DNA of 64,000 bases from CADEDH01 sp963732695. GTDB taxonomy: Bacteria > Actinomycetota > Acidimicrobiia > Acidimicrobiales > SZUA-35. The stretch covers positions 186,001 through 250,000 of the forward strand of contig CAVTAP010000012.1 of assembly GCA_963732695.1 (NCBI GenBank), in the 5' to 3' direction. Each line of letters opens with the position of its first letter. Positions within the stretch are counted from its first letter, which is position 1. Under the pieces are notes generated by a model. That model made no database searches and was not told the origin of the DNA. It saw only the letters and a program-made list of their open reading frames with translations. The position numbers and the translations under genes were made by a program. This document shows positions 17,082 through 25,662 of the stretch, one piece after another.

Positions 17082-18407
17082 ATGCACGTCGCCTACTTCA
17101 CCGAACGTCCCTACCGCTGGGTGCCCGAAGACGTGGTCATCCGCAACAAGGCCTTCTTCGCCGTCCCCAACACCTACTTCGACCATGTGCGGGGGGCCGA
17201 CGACTACAACTACTTCCTCGACGAGTACTGCTACGCCGAGGAGCTGGGCTTCGACGGCGTGGCCCTCAACGAGCACCACGGCAACCCGTTCTGCATGGGC
17301 AACGTGATGAACGTCGAGGCCTCGATCCTGGCCCGCATCACCAACCGGGTGAAGATCATCCTGATCGGCAACCCGCTACCGGTGATCAAGCACCCGCTGC
17401 GCATGGCCGAGGAGCTGGCCACGATCGACCTCATCTCCCGGGGTCGGCTCGTGACCGGCTGGGTGCGGGGCGCCGGGTCCGAGCAGTTCTTCAACAACGC
17501 CAACCCGGCCTACAACCGGGAGATGTTCGAGGAGGCACACGACTTCATCATCCAGGCCTGGACCCGGCCCGGGCCCTGGCGCTACGAGGGCAAGCATTTC
17601 CACTACCGGCACGTGAACCCGTGGGCCCTGCCGTACCAGAAGCCCCACCCCCCGATGATCATCCCCGGCGTGCTCTCGCCCGAGACGGTGAAGTGGAGCG
17701 CCGAGCACTCCTACCCCTACATCGGGCTCGGCACCTCGCTCGGCCCCACGGCCGACCTGTGGGACTACTACGCCGACACCGCGGCCGAGATGGGCTACCA
17801 GGCCGGCCCCGAGAACTTCGGGTACCTGATCCCCACGTTCGTGGCCGACACCGACGAGAAGGCTCAGGAGCTGGGCAAGGGCTTCATCTACGGCGGCGGC
17901 CAGACCGTGTTCTCGGCCCCCCAGTACACCCTGCCCCCGGGCTACAACTCGAAGGAGGCCATCCGCCGGTTGTCCAAGCAGCCGGGCGGGAGCTGGCTGG
18001 GTGTCAACCGCAACAAGCTGATGCAGGCGGCGATAGACGACGACGCCCCGATCGACTACGAGGCGATCCGGGCCCGGGCCGAGGGCCAGCTGCGCAAGTC
18101 GCAGCGCAACTACCTCACCCTGTTGGGCTCGCCCGACACGATCATCGACAAGGTGAAGACGATGTTGACGGTGCTGCGCCCCGGCACCTTCGTGTTCTTC
18201 GGGCCCCAGGGTCCGGTGCCCAACGAGGACCGGCTGCGGAACCTGGAGCTGCTGGCCAAGTACGTGATGCCGGAGATCAAGGCCTACGCCGAGGAGATCG
18301 GGCTCCGCAGCCCGTTCGAGACCCCACCGGGAGACCTGAAGCTGCGGACGGGCGAGGCCCGGGGAGCCGTGGTCGACCGCGGCGCCGTGCCCAACATGGA
18401 GGGCTGA
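17082..18407 (+). CDS. LLM class flavin-dependent oxidoreductase
   Basis: 441 residues, longer than the usual 330-370 of bacterial luciferase-like monooxygenases. Family features: AYFTERPYRW at the start, ELGFDGVALNEHHGNPFC, the barrel strands with LISRGRLVTGWVRGAGSEQF, and PYQKPHPPMIIPG. It uses FMNH2 or F420. ATG at 17082, two bases after the hydrolase stop. It probably oxygenates the substrate or product of the coupled hydrolase. Function beyond the family is open. Confidence 0.9.
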   Translation: MHVAYFTERPYRWVPEDVVIRNKAFFAVPNTYFDHVRGADDYNYFLDEYCYAEELGFDGVALNEHHGNPFCMGNVMNVEASILARITNRVKIILIGNPLPVIKHPLRMAEELATIDLISRGRLVTGWVRGAGSEQFFNNANPAYNREMFEEAHDFIIQAWTRPGPWRYEGKHFHYRHVNPWALPYQKPHPPMIIPGVLSPETVKWSAEHSYPYIGLGTSLGPTADLWDYYADTAAEMGYQAGPENFGYLIPTFVADTDEKAQELGKGFIYGGGQTVFSAPQYTLPPGYNSKEAIRRLSKQPGGSWLGVNRNKLMQAAIDDDAPIDYEAIRARAEGQLRKSQRNYLTLLGSPDTIIDKVKTMLTVLRPGTFVFFGPQGPVPNEDRLRNLELLAKYVMPEIKAYAEEIGLRSPFETPPGDLKLRTGEARGAVVDRGAVPNMEG

Positions 18408-18413
18408 CCGAGG

Positions 18414-18566
18414 TCAGTTGTCGCTGGTGACCGGGCGGACGGGGCGGGTCAGCTCGTTCCGTACCGCCTGGTTCACCTGAAGTGCGAGAATGCCGCCGCG
18501 CGCCGCCAGGGCACTGGCCAGATCCGCGTCCAGCGGTATCCAGATCGTCCTCTTCGGCTTCCCCAT
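18414..18566 (-). CDS. Small ribbon-helix-helix-like protein (possible antitoxin-type regulator)
   Basis: 50 residues: MGKPKRTIWIPLDADL followed by ASALAARGGILALQVNQAV and RNELTRP. The strand-helix-helix pattern, with a basic RTIWIP strand and a following LQVNQAVRNEL helix, resembles CcdA/Arc-type DNA-binding proteins. No toxin gene accompanies it, so it may be an orphan or a chance frame. Convergent with the LLM gene. The palindrome 26 bp upstream would suit autoregulation. No Shine-Dalgarno is visible. Confidence 0.45.
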   Translation of the reverse strand: MGKPKRTIWIPLDADLASALAARGGILALQVNQAVRNELTRPVRPVTSDN

Positions 18567-18591
18567 CGGGGGGGGAGCGTAGGGCATCGCG

Positions 18592-18617
18592 TGGCCACCC
18601 ATGGTGGATGGTGGCCA
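18592..18617. promoter_or_regulatory. Perfect inverted repeat upstream of the small RHH gene
   Basis: TGGCCACC and GGTGGCCA, perfect 8-bp arms around a 10-bp spacer that itself contains CATGG, lie 26 bp upstream of the small ribbon-helix-helix frame. Ribbon-helix-helix repressors bind such repeats. The rest of 18618-18850, leading to the BMP operon, holds no other feature I can name apart from the ribosome site of the next gene. Confidence 0.35.
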
Positions 18618-18850
18618 TAAACACCAGGTCGCAGACGTGTTGATTTCGTGAGCTATGTAAAGGCCGTGCGACAACCGTCCGAAGCTGTTGCCCGCCCCCA
18701 TGGCCCCATCTAGCATCCCCCGGGGTTGCTTGGCGTGGTAGATGCCGGTTTCCCGACCCGCCGACCTCTTCGCCCATCCCGGTCAGCGCGTCGAGCCCCG
18801 AGAACCATGCCGCCCGCCCGGGCGGCACACCCATGGGAGAGAACCACACG

Positions 18851-20062
18851 ATGACAACACGATCCCGCTTCGGACGGTGGCGCTGGCTGCTGGCCCTCGG
18901 CATGGTCCTGGGCCTGGTCGCTGCCGCCTGCGGCTCCAGCGACGATGCCGGCACCGACACCAGCTCGGGCACCGACGGCACCGGGAGCACCGACTCCAGC
19001 GCCGCCACCGACAGCACCACCGACACCTCCGATGCCACCGGCTCGTCCACCGACAGCGGCGAGAAGATCAAGGTCGCGTTCGTGTACGTGGGCCCGGTCG
19101 GCGATGCCGGCTGGACCAAGAAGCACGACGACGGCCGCAAGGAGCTGGAAAAGGCCCTGGGCGACAAGGTCGAGACCACCTACCTCGAGAGCGTGCCCGA
19201 GGGGGCCGAGAGCGAGGCCGTGTTCGAGCGCCTGGCCCGCGACGGCAACAAGGTGATCTTCGGTACCTCGTTCGGCTACATGGACCAGATGCTGGCCGTG
19301 GCCGAGAAGTACCCCGACACCGTGTTCATGCACGCCACCGGGTTCAAGACGTCCGACAACATGGGCACCTACTTCGGCGCCGCCGAGGAGGCCCGGTACC
19401 TGTCGGGCATGGCCGCCGGGGCCATGACCAAGTCGAACACCATCGGCTACGTGGCCGCCTTCCCCATCCCCGAGGTGATCCGGGGCATCAACGCCTTCAC
19501 CCTGGGGGCCCAGAAGGTCAATCCCGACGCCACCGTGAAGGTGGTGTGGACCTCCACCTGGTTCGACCCGACGGTGGAGAAGGAAGCGGCCCAGACCGTG
19601 CTGTCGGCCGGGGCCGACGTGGTGGCTCAGCACCAGGACACCCCGTCCGCCGGTGAGGCGGCCCAGGCGGCCAAGGGCTACTGGGTGGGCTACAACGACG
19701 ACATGAGCCGCTTCGCTCCCGACGCCTGGCTCACCGCCCCGGTCTGGGACTGGGGGCCGTTCTACATCAAGACGGTCGAGGACGTGATGGACGGGAGCTG
19801 GAAGACCGAGCAGTACTACGGCTCGATGGCCGATGGCCTGGTCAACCTCGCTCCGGTGTCGGACACGGTGCCCCAGGACGTGCGGACCCAGATCGACGAC
19901 ATCCAGAAGCAGATCAAGGCCGGCACGTTCGCTCCCTTCACCGGCCCGGTGGCCAAGCAGGACGGCTCGGAGGCCATCGCGGCGGGGGCCAAGGCCCCGC
20001 TGGCCGACCTGCTCAGCATGAACTACTTCGTCAAGGGCGTCGACGGGAAGATCGAGAGCTGA
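18851..20062 (+). CDS. BMP family ABC transporter substrate-binding lipoprotein
   Basis: 403 residues. Positively charged N-terminus, hydrophobic core and lipobox GLVAAAC give a lipoprotein anchored outside the membrane. A Ser/Thr/Asp/Gly-rich linker of about 50 residues follows, then the BMP domain: KVAFVYVGPVGDAGWTKKHD, VIFGTSFGYMDQML, and IGYVAAFPIPEVIRGINAF. BMP receptors mostly bind nucleosides or purines. ATG at 18851 is preferred over 18833 because GGGAGAG lies just ahead. The stop overlaps the ATPase start by one base. First gene of a four-gene importer operon. Confidence 0.94.
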   Translation: MTTRSRFGRWRWLLALGMVLGLVAAACGSSDDAGTDTSSGTDGTGSTDSSAATDSTTDTSDATGSSTDSGEKIKVAFVYVGPVGDAGWTKKHDDGRKELEKALGDKVETTYLESVPEGAESEAVFERLARDGNKVIFGTSFGYMDQMLAVAEKYPDTVFMHATGFKTSDNMGTYFGAAEEARYLSGMAAGAMTKSNTIGYVAAFPIPEVIRGINAFTLGAQKVNPDATVKVVWTSTWFDPTVEKEAAQTVLSAGADVVAQHQDTPSAGEAAQAAKGYWVGYNDDMSRFAPDAWLTAPVWDWGPFYIKTVEDVMDGSWKTEQYYGSMADGLVNLAPVSDTVPQDVRTQIDDIQKQIKAGTFAPFTGPVAKQDGSEAIAAGAKAPLADLLSMNYFVKGVDGKIES

Positions 20063-21693
20063 TGACGAGCGGCGACCGCCCCGGGGAGACGGCGACGGTT
20101 CCGTCGCCGTCGCCCCGGGGCGGCGCCATCGCTCTCGCCGCCCGCCGGGTGACCAAGCGGTTCCCCGGCGTGGTGGCCAACGGTGAGGTGGACTTCGAGC
20201 TCCGGGAGGGCGAGGTCCACACCCTGCTGGGGGAGAACGGGGCGGGCAAGAGCACCCTGGCCGCCCTGCTGTGCGGGCTGTACCAGCCCGACGAGGGTCA
20301 CATCGAACGCGGGGGCCAGCCGGTCCGGCTCCGCAGCCCCCGGGAGGGGCTGGCCCACGGCATCGGGATGGTCCACCAGCACTTCCGTCTGGTCGAGCGG
20401 TTCACGGTGGCCGAGAACGTGGTGTTGGGAGACCCGGCCCAGCCCGCCCTGCTGCGGCGGGCCGATATCGAGACCCGCGTGGCCGAGATCGGCGAGCGGT
20501 TCGGGCTGCCGGTGGAGCCCCGGGCGCGGGTGTCGTCGCTCACCGTGGGCCAGCGCCAGCGGGTGGAGATCGTGAAGGTGCTGTACCGGGGGGCCGAGGT
20601 GCTGCTGCTCGACGAGCCCACCGCCGTGCTCACCCCCCAGGAGGCCGAGGCCCTGTTCACCACGGTGCGGGCCATGACGGCCGAGGGCAAGGCGGTGGTC
20701 TTCATCAGCCACAAGCTGGGCGAGGTCATGGCCGTCAGCGACCGGGTGACGGTGATGCGGGGCGGCCGGGTGACGGGCGAGGTGGCCACCGCCGGCACCA
20801 GCGCCCGGGAGCTGGCCGAGCTGATGGTGGGCCGGCCCATCGAGGCCGAGGTGCGGCGGGGTTCGGCCGCCGCCGGCGACCCCGACGGGGAGGAAGCGAA
20901 GCCGGCGCTGGAAGCGGCCGGCGTGCGCCTGGTGCAGGGCGGGCAGACCGTGCTCGACGGCATCGACCTGGCCGTGCGGCCGGGTGAGGTGGTGGGCGTG
21001 GCCGGCGTGGCCGGCAACGGCCAGCGGGAGCTGGCCGCCGTCCTGGCCGGGATCACCGCTCCCACCGTCGGCCGGGTACGGGTGGCCGGCACCGACGTGA
21101 CCGGCCGGGGAGCACGGGCCGCCCGCCACGCCGGGCTGGCGTTCGTGCCCGAGGACCGGCTCGGTACGGGCCTGGTGCCGGGGCTCAGCCTCACCGACAA
21201 CATGCTGCTCACCCGGCGCCGGGGGTTCCTGGTCGACCGGCGGGCGGCCCGGCGGGAGATGGCCACCGCCATCGATTCGTTCGAGATCAAGACCTCGGGC
21301 CCCGAGGCGGCGGCCCGGGTGCTGTCGGGCGGCAACGCCCAGAAGGTCCTGCTGGCCCGGGAGATGGCCGGCCTCGGTACCGGCGACGGGCCCCAGGCCA
21401 TCATCGTGGCCGCGCCCACCCGGGGCCTCGACATCGGGGCCGCCGAGATGGTGCGGGGCCTGCTCCACGACGCCCGCCAGCGGGGTGGTGCGGTGCTGAT
21501 CATCAGCGAGGACCTCGACGAGGTGCGCAGCCTGGCCGACCGGATGGTCGTGCTCTACCGGGGCCGGGTGGCGCTGGCGGGCTCGACCGACGAGCTCACG
21601 CTGGAGGAGATCGGCCTGGCCATGGCCGGTGTCGGCGCCGGCGCGACCGGCGGGCACGACAGCGATCCGAGCGAGGTGGTGGAGGCCCCGTGA
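20062..21693 (+). CDS. BMP-type ABC importer ATPase (two nucleotide-binding domains)
   Basis: 543 residues with two fused ABC domains, as in RbsA/NupA-like ATPases. Domain 1: Walker A LLGENGAGKST, signature LTVGQRQRVEI, Walker B VLLLDEPTAVLTP. Domain 2: Walker A degraded to GVAGNGQREL, signature LSGGNAQKVLLAREM, Walker B region IIVAAPTRGLDIG lacking the catalytic Glu. This asymmetry is normal for the family, leaving one competent site. It overlaps the binding protein upstream and the permease downstream (GTGA), so expression is tightly coupled. Confidence 0.95.
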   Translation: MTSGDRPGETATVPSPSPRGGAIALAARRVTKRFPGVVANGEVDFELREGEVHTLLGENGAGKSTLAALLCGLYQPDEGHIERGGQPVRLRSPREGLAHGIGMVHQHFRLVERFTVAENVVLGDPAQPALLRRADIETRVAEIGERFGLPVEPRARVSSLTVGQRQRVEIVKVLYRGAEVLLLDEPTAVLTPQEAEALFTTVRAMTAEGKAVVFISHKLGEVMAVSDRVTVMRGGRVTGEVATAGTSARELAELMVGRPIEAEVRRGSAAAGDPDGEEAKPALEAAGVRLVQGGQTVLDGIDLAVRPGEVVGVAGVAGNGQRELAAVLAGITAPTVGRVRVAGTDVTGRGARAARHAGLAFVPEDRLGTGLVPGLSLTDNMLLTRRRGFLVDRRAARREMATAIDSFEIKTSGPEAAARVLSGGNAQKVLLAREMAGLGTGDGPQAIIVAAPTRGLDIGAAEMVRGLLHDARQRGGAVLIISEDLDEVRSLADRMVVLYRGRVALAGSTDELTLEEIGLAMAGVGAGATGGHDSDPSEVVEAP

Positions 21694-22799
21694 GATTGCG
21701 ACTGGAACGCCGGTTGGAGCAGCGGTGGTGGCACGCCGTGGTGGCCCCGGTGGGGGCCGTGCTGGCGGCTCTGGTGATGGGGGCGGTGTTCCTGGCCATC
21801 GAGGGGTTCAGCCCGGTCACGGTCTACCGCGAGCTGTTCAAGGCCAGCTTCACCTCCGCCTTCGGCATCACCGACAGCCTGGCCGTGGCCACCCCGCTGG
21901 TGGTCACCGGGCTGGCCGCCGCCGTCGCCTTCCGCATGAACCTGTTCAACATCGGGGCCGAGGGTCAGCTCTACGCCGGCGCCATCGGCGGCGCCTGGGC
22001 CGGCCTGGCCCTGGGTCCCCACCTGCCGGCCCCGCTGGCGGTGGCGGCGGTTCTGGCGGCCTCGGTGGTGGGAGGTCTGGTGTGGGCCCTGCCCATGGCC
22101 GTGTTCAAGGCTTGGTTCGGCACCAGCGAGATCATCACCAGCCTGATGCTCACGTTCGTGGCCCAGTACCTGATGCGGTACCTCATCTTCGGCTCGAGGT
22201 CGTACTGGCGCGACCCGGCGGCCACCAACTTCCCCCAGGGACGCAAGATCGCCGAGGCGGCCCAGCTGCCCCAGTTCGGCACCTACCGCACGGGCTGGGG
22301 CCTGGTGGTGGTCGTGGCGGTGGCGGTGGCGGTGTGGGCCCTGATCCGGTTCACGTCGGCCGGGTTCGACATGAACGTGGTGGGCACGTCGCCCGAGGCG
22401 GCCCGCTACGCCGGGATCTCCACGGCCCGGGTGGTGCTGATGGGGCTGCTGCTGTCGGGGGCCCTGGGCGGGCTGGCCGGCGGCATCGAGGTGGCGGGCC
22501 GGGCCCACGCCCTCGACCCCAACGGCCTGGAGCTGGGCCTCGGGTTCACCGGCATCGTGGTGGCCGCCCTGGCCCGCTACAACCCGTTCGCCATCCTGCT
22601 CGTGGCGGCGTTCCTGGGGGGGCTGCGCAACGCCGGCGTCGCTCTGCAGACGCTGCCCGGGGAGCGGGTGCCGGTGGAGGTGTCGCTGATGCTGCAGGGG
22701 GCGATCCTGCTGTTCGCCATCGGGGCCGAGATCTTCGTCCGCCACCGGCTGCGCCTGGTCCGTTCCGGTATCACCCCGGCCGCAGGGGTGGCGACGTGA
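21690..22799 (+). CDS. BMP-type ABC importer permease, first subunit
   Basis: 369 residues, about ten hydrophobic segments, BPD_transp_2 fold (nucleoside importer permease, YufP/NupB-like). Typical segments: RMNLFNIGAEGQLYAGAIGG, TSEIITSLMLTFVAQYLMRY, and GTSPEAARYAGISTARVVLMG. GTG start in a GTGA overlap with the ATPase stop; the stop overlaps the next permease start the same way. Confidence 0.94.
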   Translation: MRLRLERRLEQRWWHAVVAPVGAVLAALVMGAVFLAIEGFSPVTVYRELFKASFTSAFGITDSLAVATPLVVTGLAAAVAFRMNLFNIGAEGQLYAGAIGGAWAGLALGPHLPAPLAVAAVLAASVVGGLVWALPMAVFKAWFGTSEIITSLMLTFVAQYLMRYLIFGSRSYWRDPAATNFPQGRKIAEAAQLPQFGTYRTGWGLVVVVAVAVAVWALIRFTSAGFDMNVVGTSPEAARYAGISTARVVLMGLLLSGALGGLAGGIEVAGRAHALDPNGLELGLGFTGIVVAALARYNPFAILLVAAFLGGLRNAGVALQTLPGERVPVEVSLMLQGAILLFAIGAEIFVRHRLRLVRSGITPAAGVAT

Positions 22800-23731
22800 A
22801 CGACGGCGCCTTCGTGGCCCTGCTGGCCGCCTCGGTGGTGGCCGGTGTCCCCATCGCCCTGGCCGCCCTGGGGGAGCTGCTGGCCGAACGGTCGGGCGTG
22901 CTCAACCTCGGGGTGGAGGGGATGATGCTGATCGGGGCGGTGGTCGCCTTCCAGGTCGGCAATTCGTCGGGCAGCCTGTGGCTGTCGCTGGTGGTGGGGG
23001 CGCTGGCCGGCGGGGCGTTGGCCCTGGTCCACGCCGTGCTCACGGTGACCCTGCGGGCCAGTCAGATCGTGTCGGGCCTGTCGCTCACGATCTTCGGCAC
23101 CGGGCTGGCCACGTTCGTGGGCAAGTCGATCGAGGGGCTGCCGCTGGCCACCGACTTCCGGCCCGTGGCCTGGGGCCCGCTGGCCGACCTGCCGGTGGTG
23201 GGCCCGGTGCTGTTCGAGCAGGACCCGATCGTCTACGCCACCGTGGTGCTGGCCGTGCTCATCACCTCGTACCTGCGGCGGACCCGGGCCGGGCTGTCGC
23301 TGCGGTCGGTGGGGGAGTCACCGGCCACGGCCGACTCCATGGGCATCGCCGTGGCCCGCCTCCGCTACCTCCACGTGGTGGCCGGCGGCGTGCTGGCCGG
23401 GGCCGCCGGCGCCTACCTGGTGCTGGGGCAGGTGCCGAGCTGGAGCCAGGACGGCACCACCAGCGGCCTGGGGTGGATCGCCCTGGCCCTCGTGGTGTTC
23501 GCCTCGTGGGAGCCGATGCGGGTGCTGCTGGGGGCGTTCCTGTTCGGGTTCTCCCGCCAGCTCAACTTCTACCTCCAGGCCAAAGGGGTCGACGTACCGG
23601 CCGAGCTGCTGTCGATGCTGCCCTACCTGCTCACGATCGTGGTTCTCGTGGTCTGGGGCAGCCGGGACCTGCGCCGCCGGGTCGGCGCCCCCGCCGCCCT
23701 CGGCCTCCCCTACGTGCGCGACGAACGCTGA
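22796..23731 (+). CDS. BMP-type ABC importer permease, second subunit
   Basis: 311 residues of the same permease fold (YufQ/NupC-like). Segments: AERSGVLNLGVEGMMLIGAV, ASQIVSGLSLTIFGTGLATF, and SVGESPATADSMGIAVARLR, which matches the loop preceding the last helices. GTG at 22796 overlaps the upstream stop by 4 bp. Last gene of the importer operon, followed within about 20 bp by a copy of the R1 palindromic repeat that could act as its terminator. Confidence 0.94.
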   Translation: MNDGAFVALLAASVVAGVPIALAALGELLAERSGVLNLGVEGMMLIGAVVAFQVGNSSGSLWLSLVVGALAGGALALVHAVLTVTLRASQIVSGLSLTIFGTGLATFVGKSIEGLPLATDFRPVAWGPLADLPVVGPVLFEQDPIVYATVVLAVLITSYLRRTRAGLSLRSVGESPATADSMGIAVARLRYLHVVAGGVLAGAAGAYLVLGQVPSWSQDGTTSGLGWIALALVVFASWEPMRVLLGAFLFGFSRQLNFYLQAKGVDVPAELLSMLPYLLTIVVLVVWGSRDLRRRVGAPAALGLPYVRDER

Positions 23732-23741
23732 CATCCTCGGC

Positions 23742-23822
23742 CCCGGCCGAACTATGTCGAGAAATGCCGCCCCTGCCGGCTTTTCTCGACAAGGTTCGCC
23801 GCCGTGTCGCGATTTTCATCGC
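23742..23822. repeat. R1 palindromic element, copy a
   Basis: Shorter copy of the dispersed R1 element. It has a leader CCCCGGCCGAACT, then the perfect 10-bp stem TGTCGAGAAA / TTTCTCGACA (23755-23764 and 23782-23791), then a tail GGTTCGCCGCCGTGTCGCG shared with copies b and d. It fills the gap between the importer operon and the flavin monooxygenase and could terminate the former. Confidence 0.7.
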
Positions 23823-23850
23823 TCCGACGGGGCGGTGACAGACTGGGCCG

Positions 23851-24987
23851 GTGGACGGGGAGATCGCCGTGGTGGGGGCCGGCATCGGCGGCCTGGCGGT
23901 GGCCGGGTTCCTGACGCAGGCCGGCTTCCGGGTGACGGTGTACGAGCAGGCCCGACGGTTCGAGCGGGTGGGGGCCGGGATCCAGATGAGCCCGAACGCC
24001 GTGCGGGTGCTCCGGGCCCTGGGGCTGGAGGACCGGCTGCGGGCGGTCGCCTTCACCCCGCCCACCTGGAGTCACCGGGCGGCCGATACCAACGACCTTC
24101 TGGGTGACCTGGTGCTCGGTCCCGAGGCCGAGGCCCGGTTCGGGGCGCCCTACCTGGTGCTGCACCGGGGCGATCTGCACGCGGCGCTGTGGTCGGTGGT
24201 GGCACCCGAGGTGGTGCGGTTCCGGCATCGGCTGGCCGGCATCGACCCGGCGGGCGGGGCGGGCCAGCGCCTGCGGCTCCGCTTCGAGGACGGCTCGGCG
24301 GCCGAGGCCGATGCCGTGGTGGGCGCCGACGGGGTCCACTCCCGGGTGCGGGAGCTGCTGCTGGGCCCCGAGCGGCCCCGGTTCACCGGCCGGGTGGCCC
24401 ATCGCACCACGTTCCCGTCGCACCTGGTGAGCGGGTTCACGGTGACCACCAACACCAAATGGTGGGGGAGCGACCGCCACATCGTGATCTACCCGGTGAC
24501 GGCGAACGCCGACGAGCTCTACTACGTGACCAGTGTGCCCGACCCGGACTGGGACACCGAGTCGTGGAGCGCCCGGTGCGACCCGGCCGAGGTGGTGGAG
24601 GCCATGGCCGGCTTCAATCCCGAGGTGCGGGCGGTGGTGGCGGCGGCGCCCGAAGCTCACAAATGGGCTCTGTTCGAGCGGGACCCGCTCAGCCGGTGGG
24701 GCGAGGGGCCGGTGGTGCTGCTGGGCGACGCCTGCCACCCGATGACGCCCTACATGGCCCAGGGGGCGGCCACGTCACTGGAGGACGCAGCGGTGCTGGC
24801 CCGGGCGCTGGCCCGTCACGACGAACCCGCCGTGGCTTTCGCTGCCTACGAGGCCACCCGGCTCGATCGCACCGCCCGGGTACAGCTCACGTCCCGGCAG
24901 AACACCTGGGGCCGGGCCGGCGGCGACACCGGCTGGCTCTACGGCTACGACGCCCTCACGGTCACGCTGGCCCCGCCCGGGCGTTGA
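23851..24987 (+). CDS. FAD-dependent aromatic hydroxylase (group A flavoprotein monooxygenase)
   Basis: 378 residues. N-terminal FAD Rossmann motif VVGAGIGGLAVAGFL, the DG fingerprint VVGADGVHSRVR and the GD motif VVLLGDACHPMTPYMAQGA define class A monooxygenases such as salicylate hydroxylase and 6-hydroxynicotinate 3-monooxygenase. GTG start at 23851. No ring-cleavage enzyme is adjacent; the nearest is 34 kb away. It stands alone between an R1 repeat and the sigma-factor operon. Confidence 0.9.
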   Translation: MDGEIAVVGAGIGGLAVAGFLTQAGFRVTVYEQARRFERVGAGIQMSPNAVRVLRALGLEDRLRAVAFTPPTWSHRAADTNDLLGDLVLGPEAEARFGAPYLVLHRGDLHAALWSVVAPEVVRFRHRLAGIDPAGGAGQRLRLRFEDGSAAEADAVVGADGVHSRVRELLLGPERPRFTGRVAHRTTFPSHLVSGFTVTTNTKWWGSDRHIVIYPVTANADELYYVTSVPDPDWDTESWSARCDPAEVVEAMAGFNPEVRAVVAAAPEAHKWALFERDPLSRWGEGPVVLLGDACHPMTPYMAQGAATSLEDAAVLARALARHDEPAVAFAAYEATRLDRTARVQLTSRQNTWGRAGGDTGWLYGYDALTVTLAPPGR

Positions 24988-25029
24988 CCCTGCCCCGTTC
25001 CTGGGCTACACAACTCCGGTGGTCGCGAC

Positions 25030-25662
25030 ATGAGCGCGGCGGGCGGGGGGCAGGACCGCTTCGAAGAGTTCTACCATCGGCATCTCGACGAGCTGGCCCG
25101 CCTGGCCTGGCTCGTCACGGGCGACGGAGCCGACGCCGACGACGTGGCGGCCGACGCCCTCATGGCCGCCTGGCGGCAGTGGGACCGGGTGTGTGCCAGC
25201 GACCGGCCGCTGGCCTACGTTCGCCGCATGGTGGTGAACATCGCCGTCAGCCGGATCCGCACCCGCGCCCGGGACCGGCGTCGGTTCCTGGCCCTCGTCC
25301 CCTGGGCCGCCGTCGATCAGGTGGTCGACGCCGACACCACCGCCGCCGACCAGGACCTGCGAGTGGCGCTGCTGGCCCTGCCGCCCCGCCGCCGGGCCTG
25401 CCTGGTGCTGCGGTACGCCTTCGACCTGCCGGAGCAGGAGGTGGCCGACCTCCTCCAGATCGCCGTGGGCACGGTGAAGAGCCAGACGGCCAAGGCGGCG
25501 ACCCAGCTGCGCCGGGACCTCCAGCAGATCGAGGCGGCGCTGGGTGAGGTCCGGCCCCGGCCTCCCCTCCCGGGGGGTGTGGGGCGACGGCCGGCGGCGC
25601 TGGCCCCGGTGACCGTGCACCGGTCGGGTCGCCTGCGGGCCCGGCCCGAGGCGACGCCGTGA
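25030..25662 (+). CDS. SigE-family (ECF) RNA polymerase sigma factor
   Basis: 210 residues. Region 2: FEEFYHRHLDELARLAWLVTG, DADDVAADALMAAWRQWDRV and LAYVRRMVVNIAVSRIRTRA. Region 4: LPPRRRACLVLRYAFDLPEQ then EVADLLQIAVGTVKSQTAKA, a helix-turn-helix. The spacing fits the actinobacterial SigE family. The stop lies inside a GTGA overlap with the next gene, a membrane protein with a GH12-like outer domain that probably serves as its anti-sigma factor. A basic 30-residue tail follows region 4. Confidence 0.92.
   Translation: MSAAGGGQDRFEEFYHRHLDELARLAWLVTGDGADADDVAADALMAAWRQWDRVCASDRPLAYVRRMVVNIAVSRIRTRARDRRRFLALVPWAAVDQVVDADTTAADQDLRVALLALPPRRRACLVLRYAFDLPEQEVADLLQIAVGTVKSQTAKAATQLRRDLQQIEAALGEVRPRPPLPGGVGRRPAALAPVTVHRSGRLRARPEATP

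Noticed and set aside
18618..18850. A riboswitch ahead of the BMP importer
   Set aside because: I could not match a purine, guanidine or other known aptamer core; only GC-rich local pairing and the ribosome site are visible.
23742..23850. R1 copies as tRNA or other known small RNA genes
   Set aside because: No cloverleaf, anticodon or T-arm consensus; the copies share arms and length instead, fitting a repeat family.
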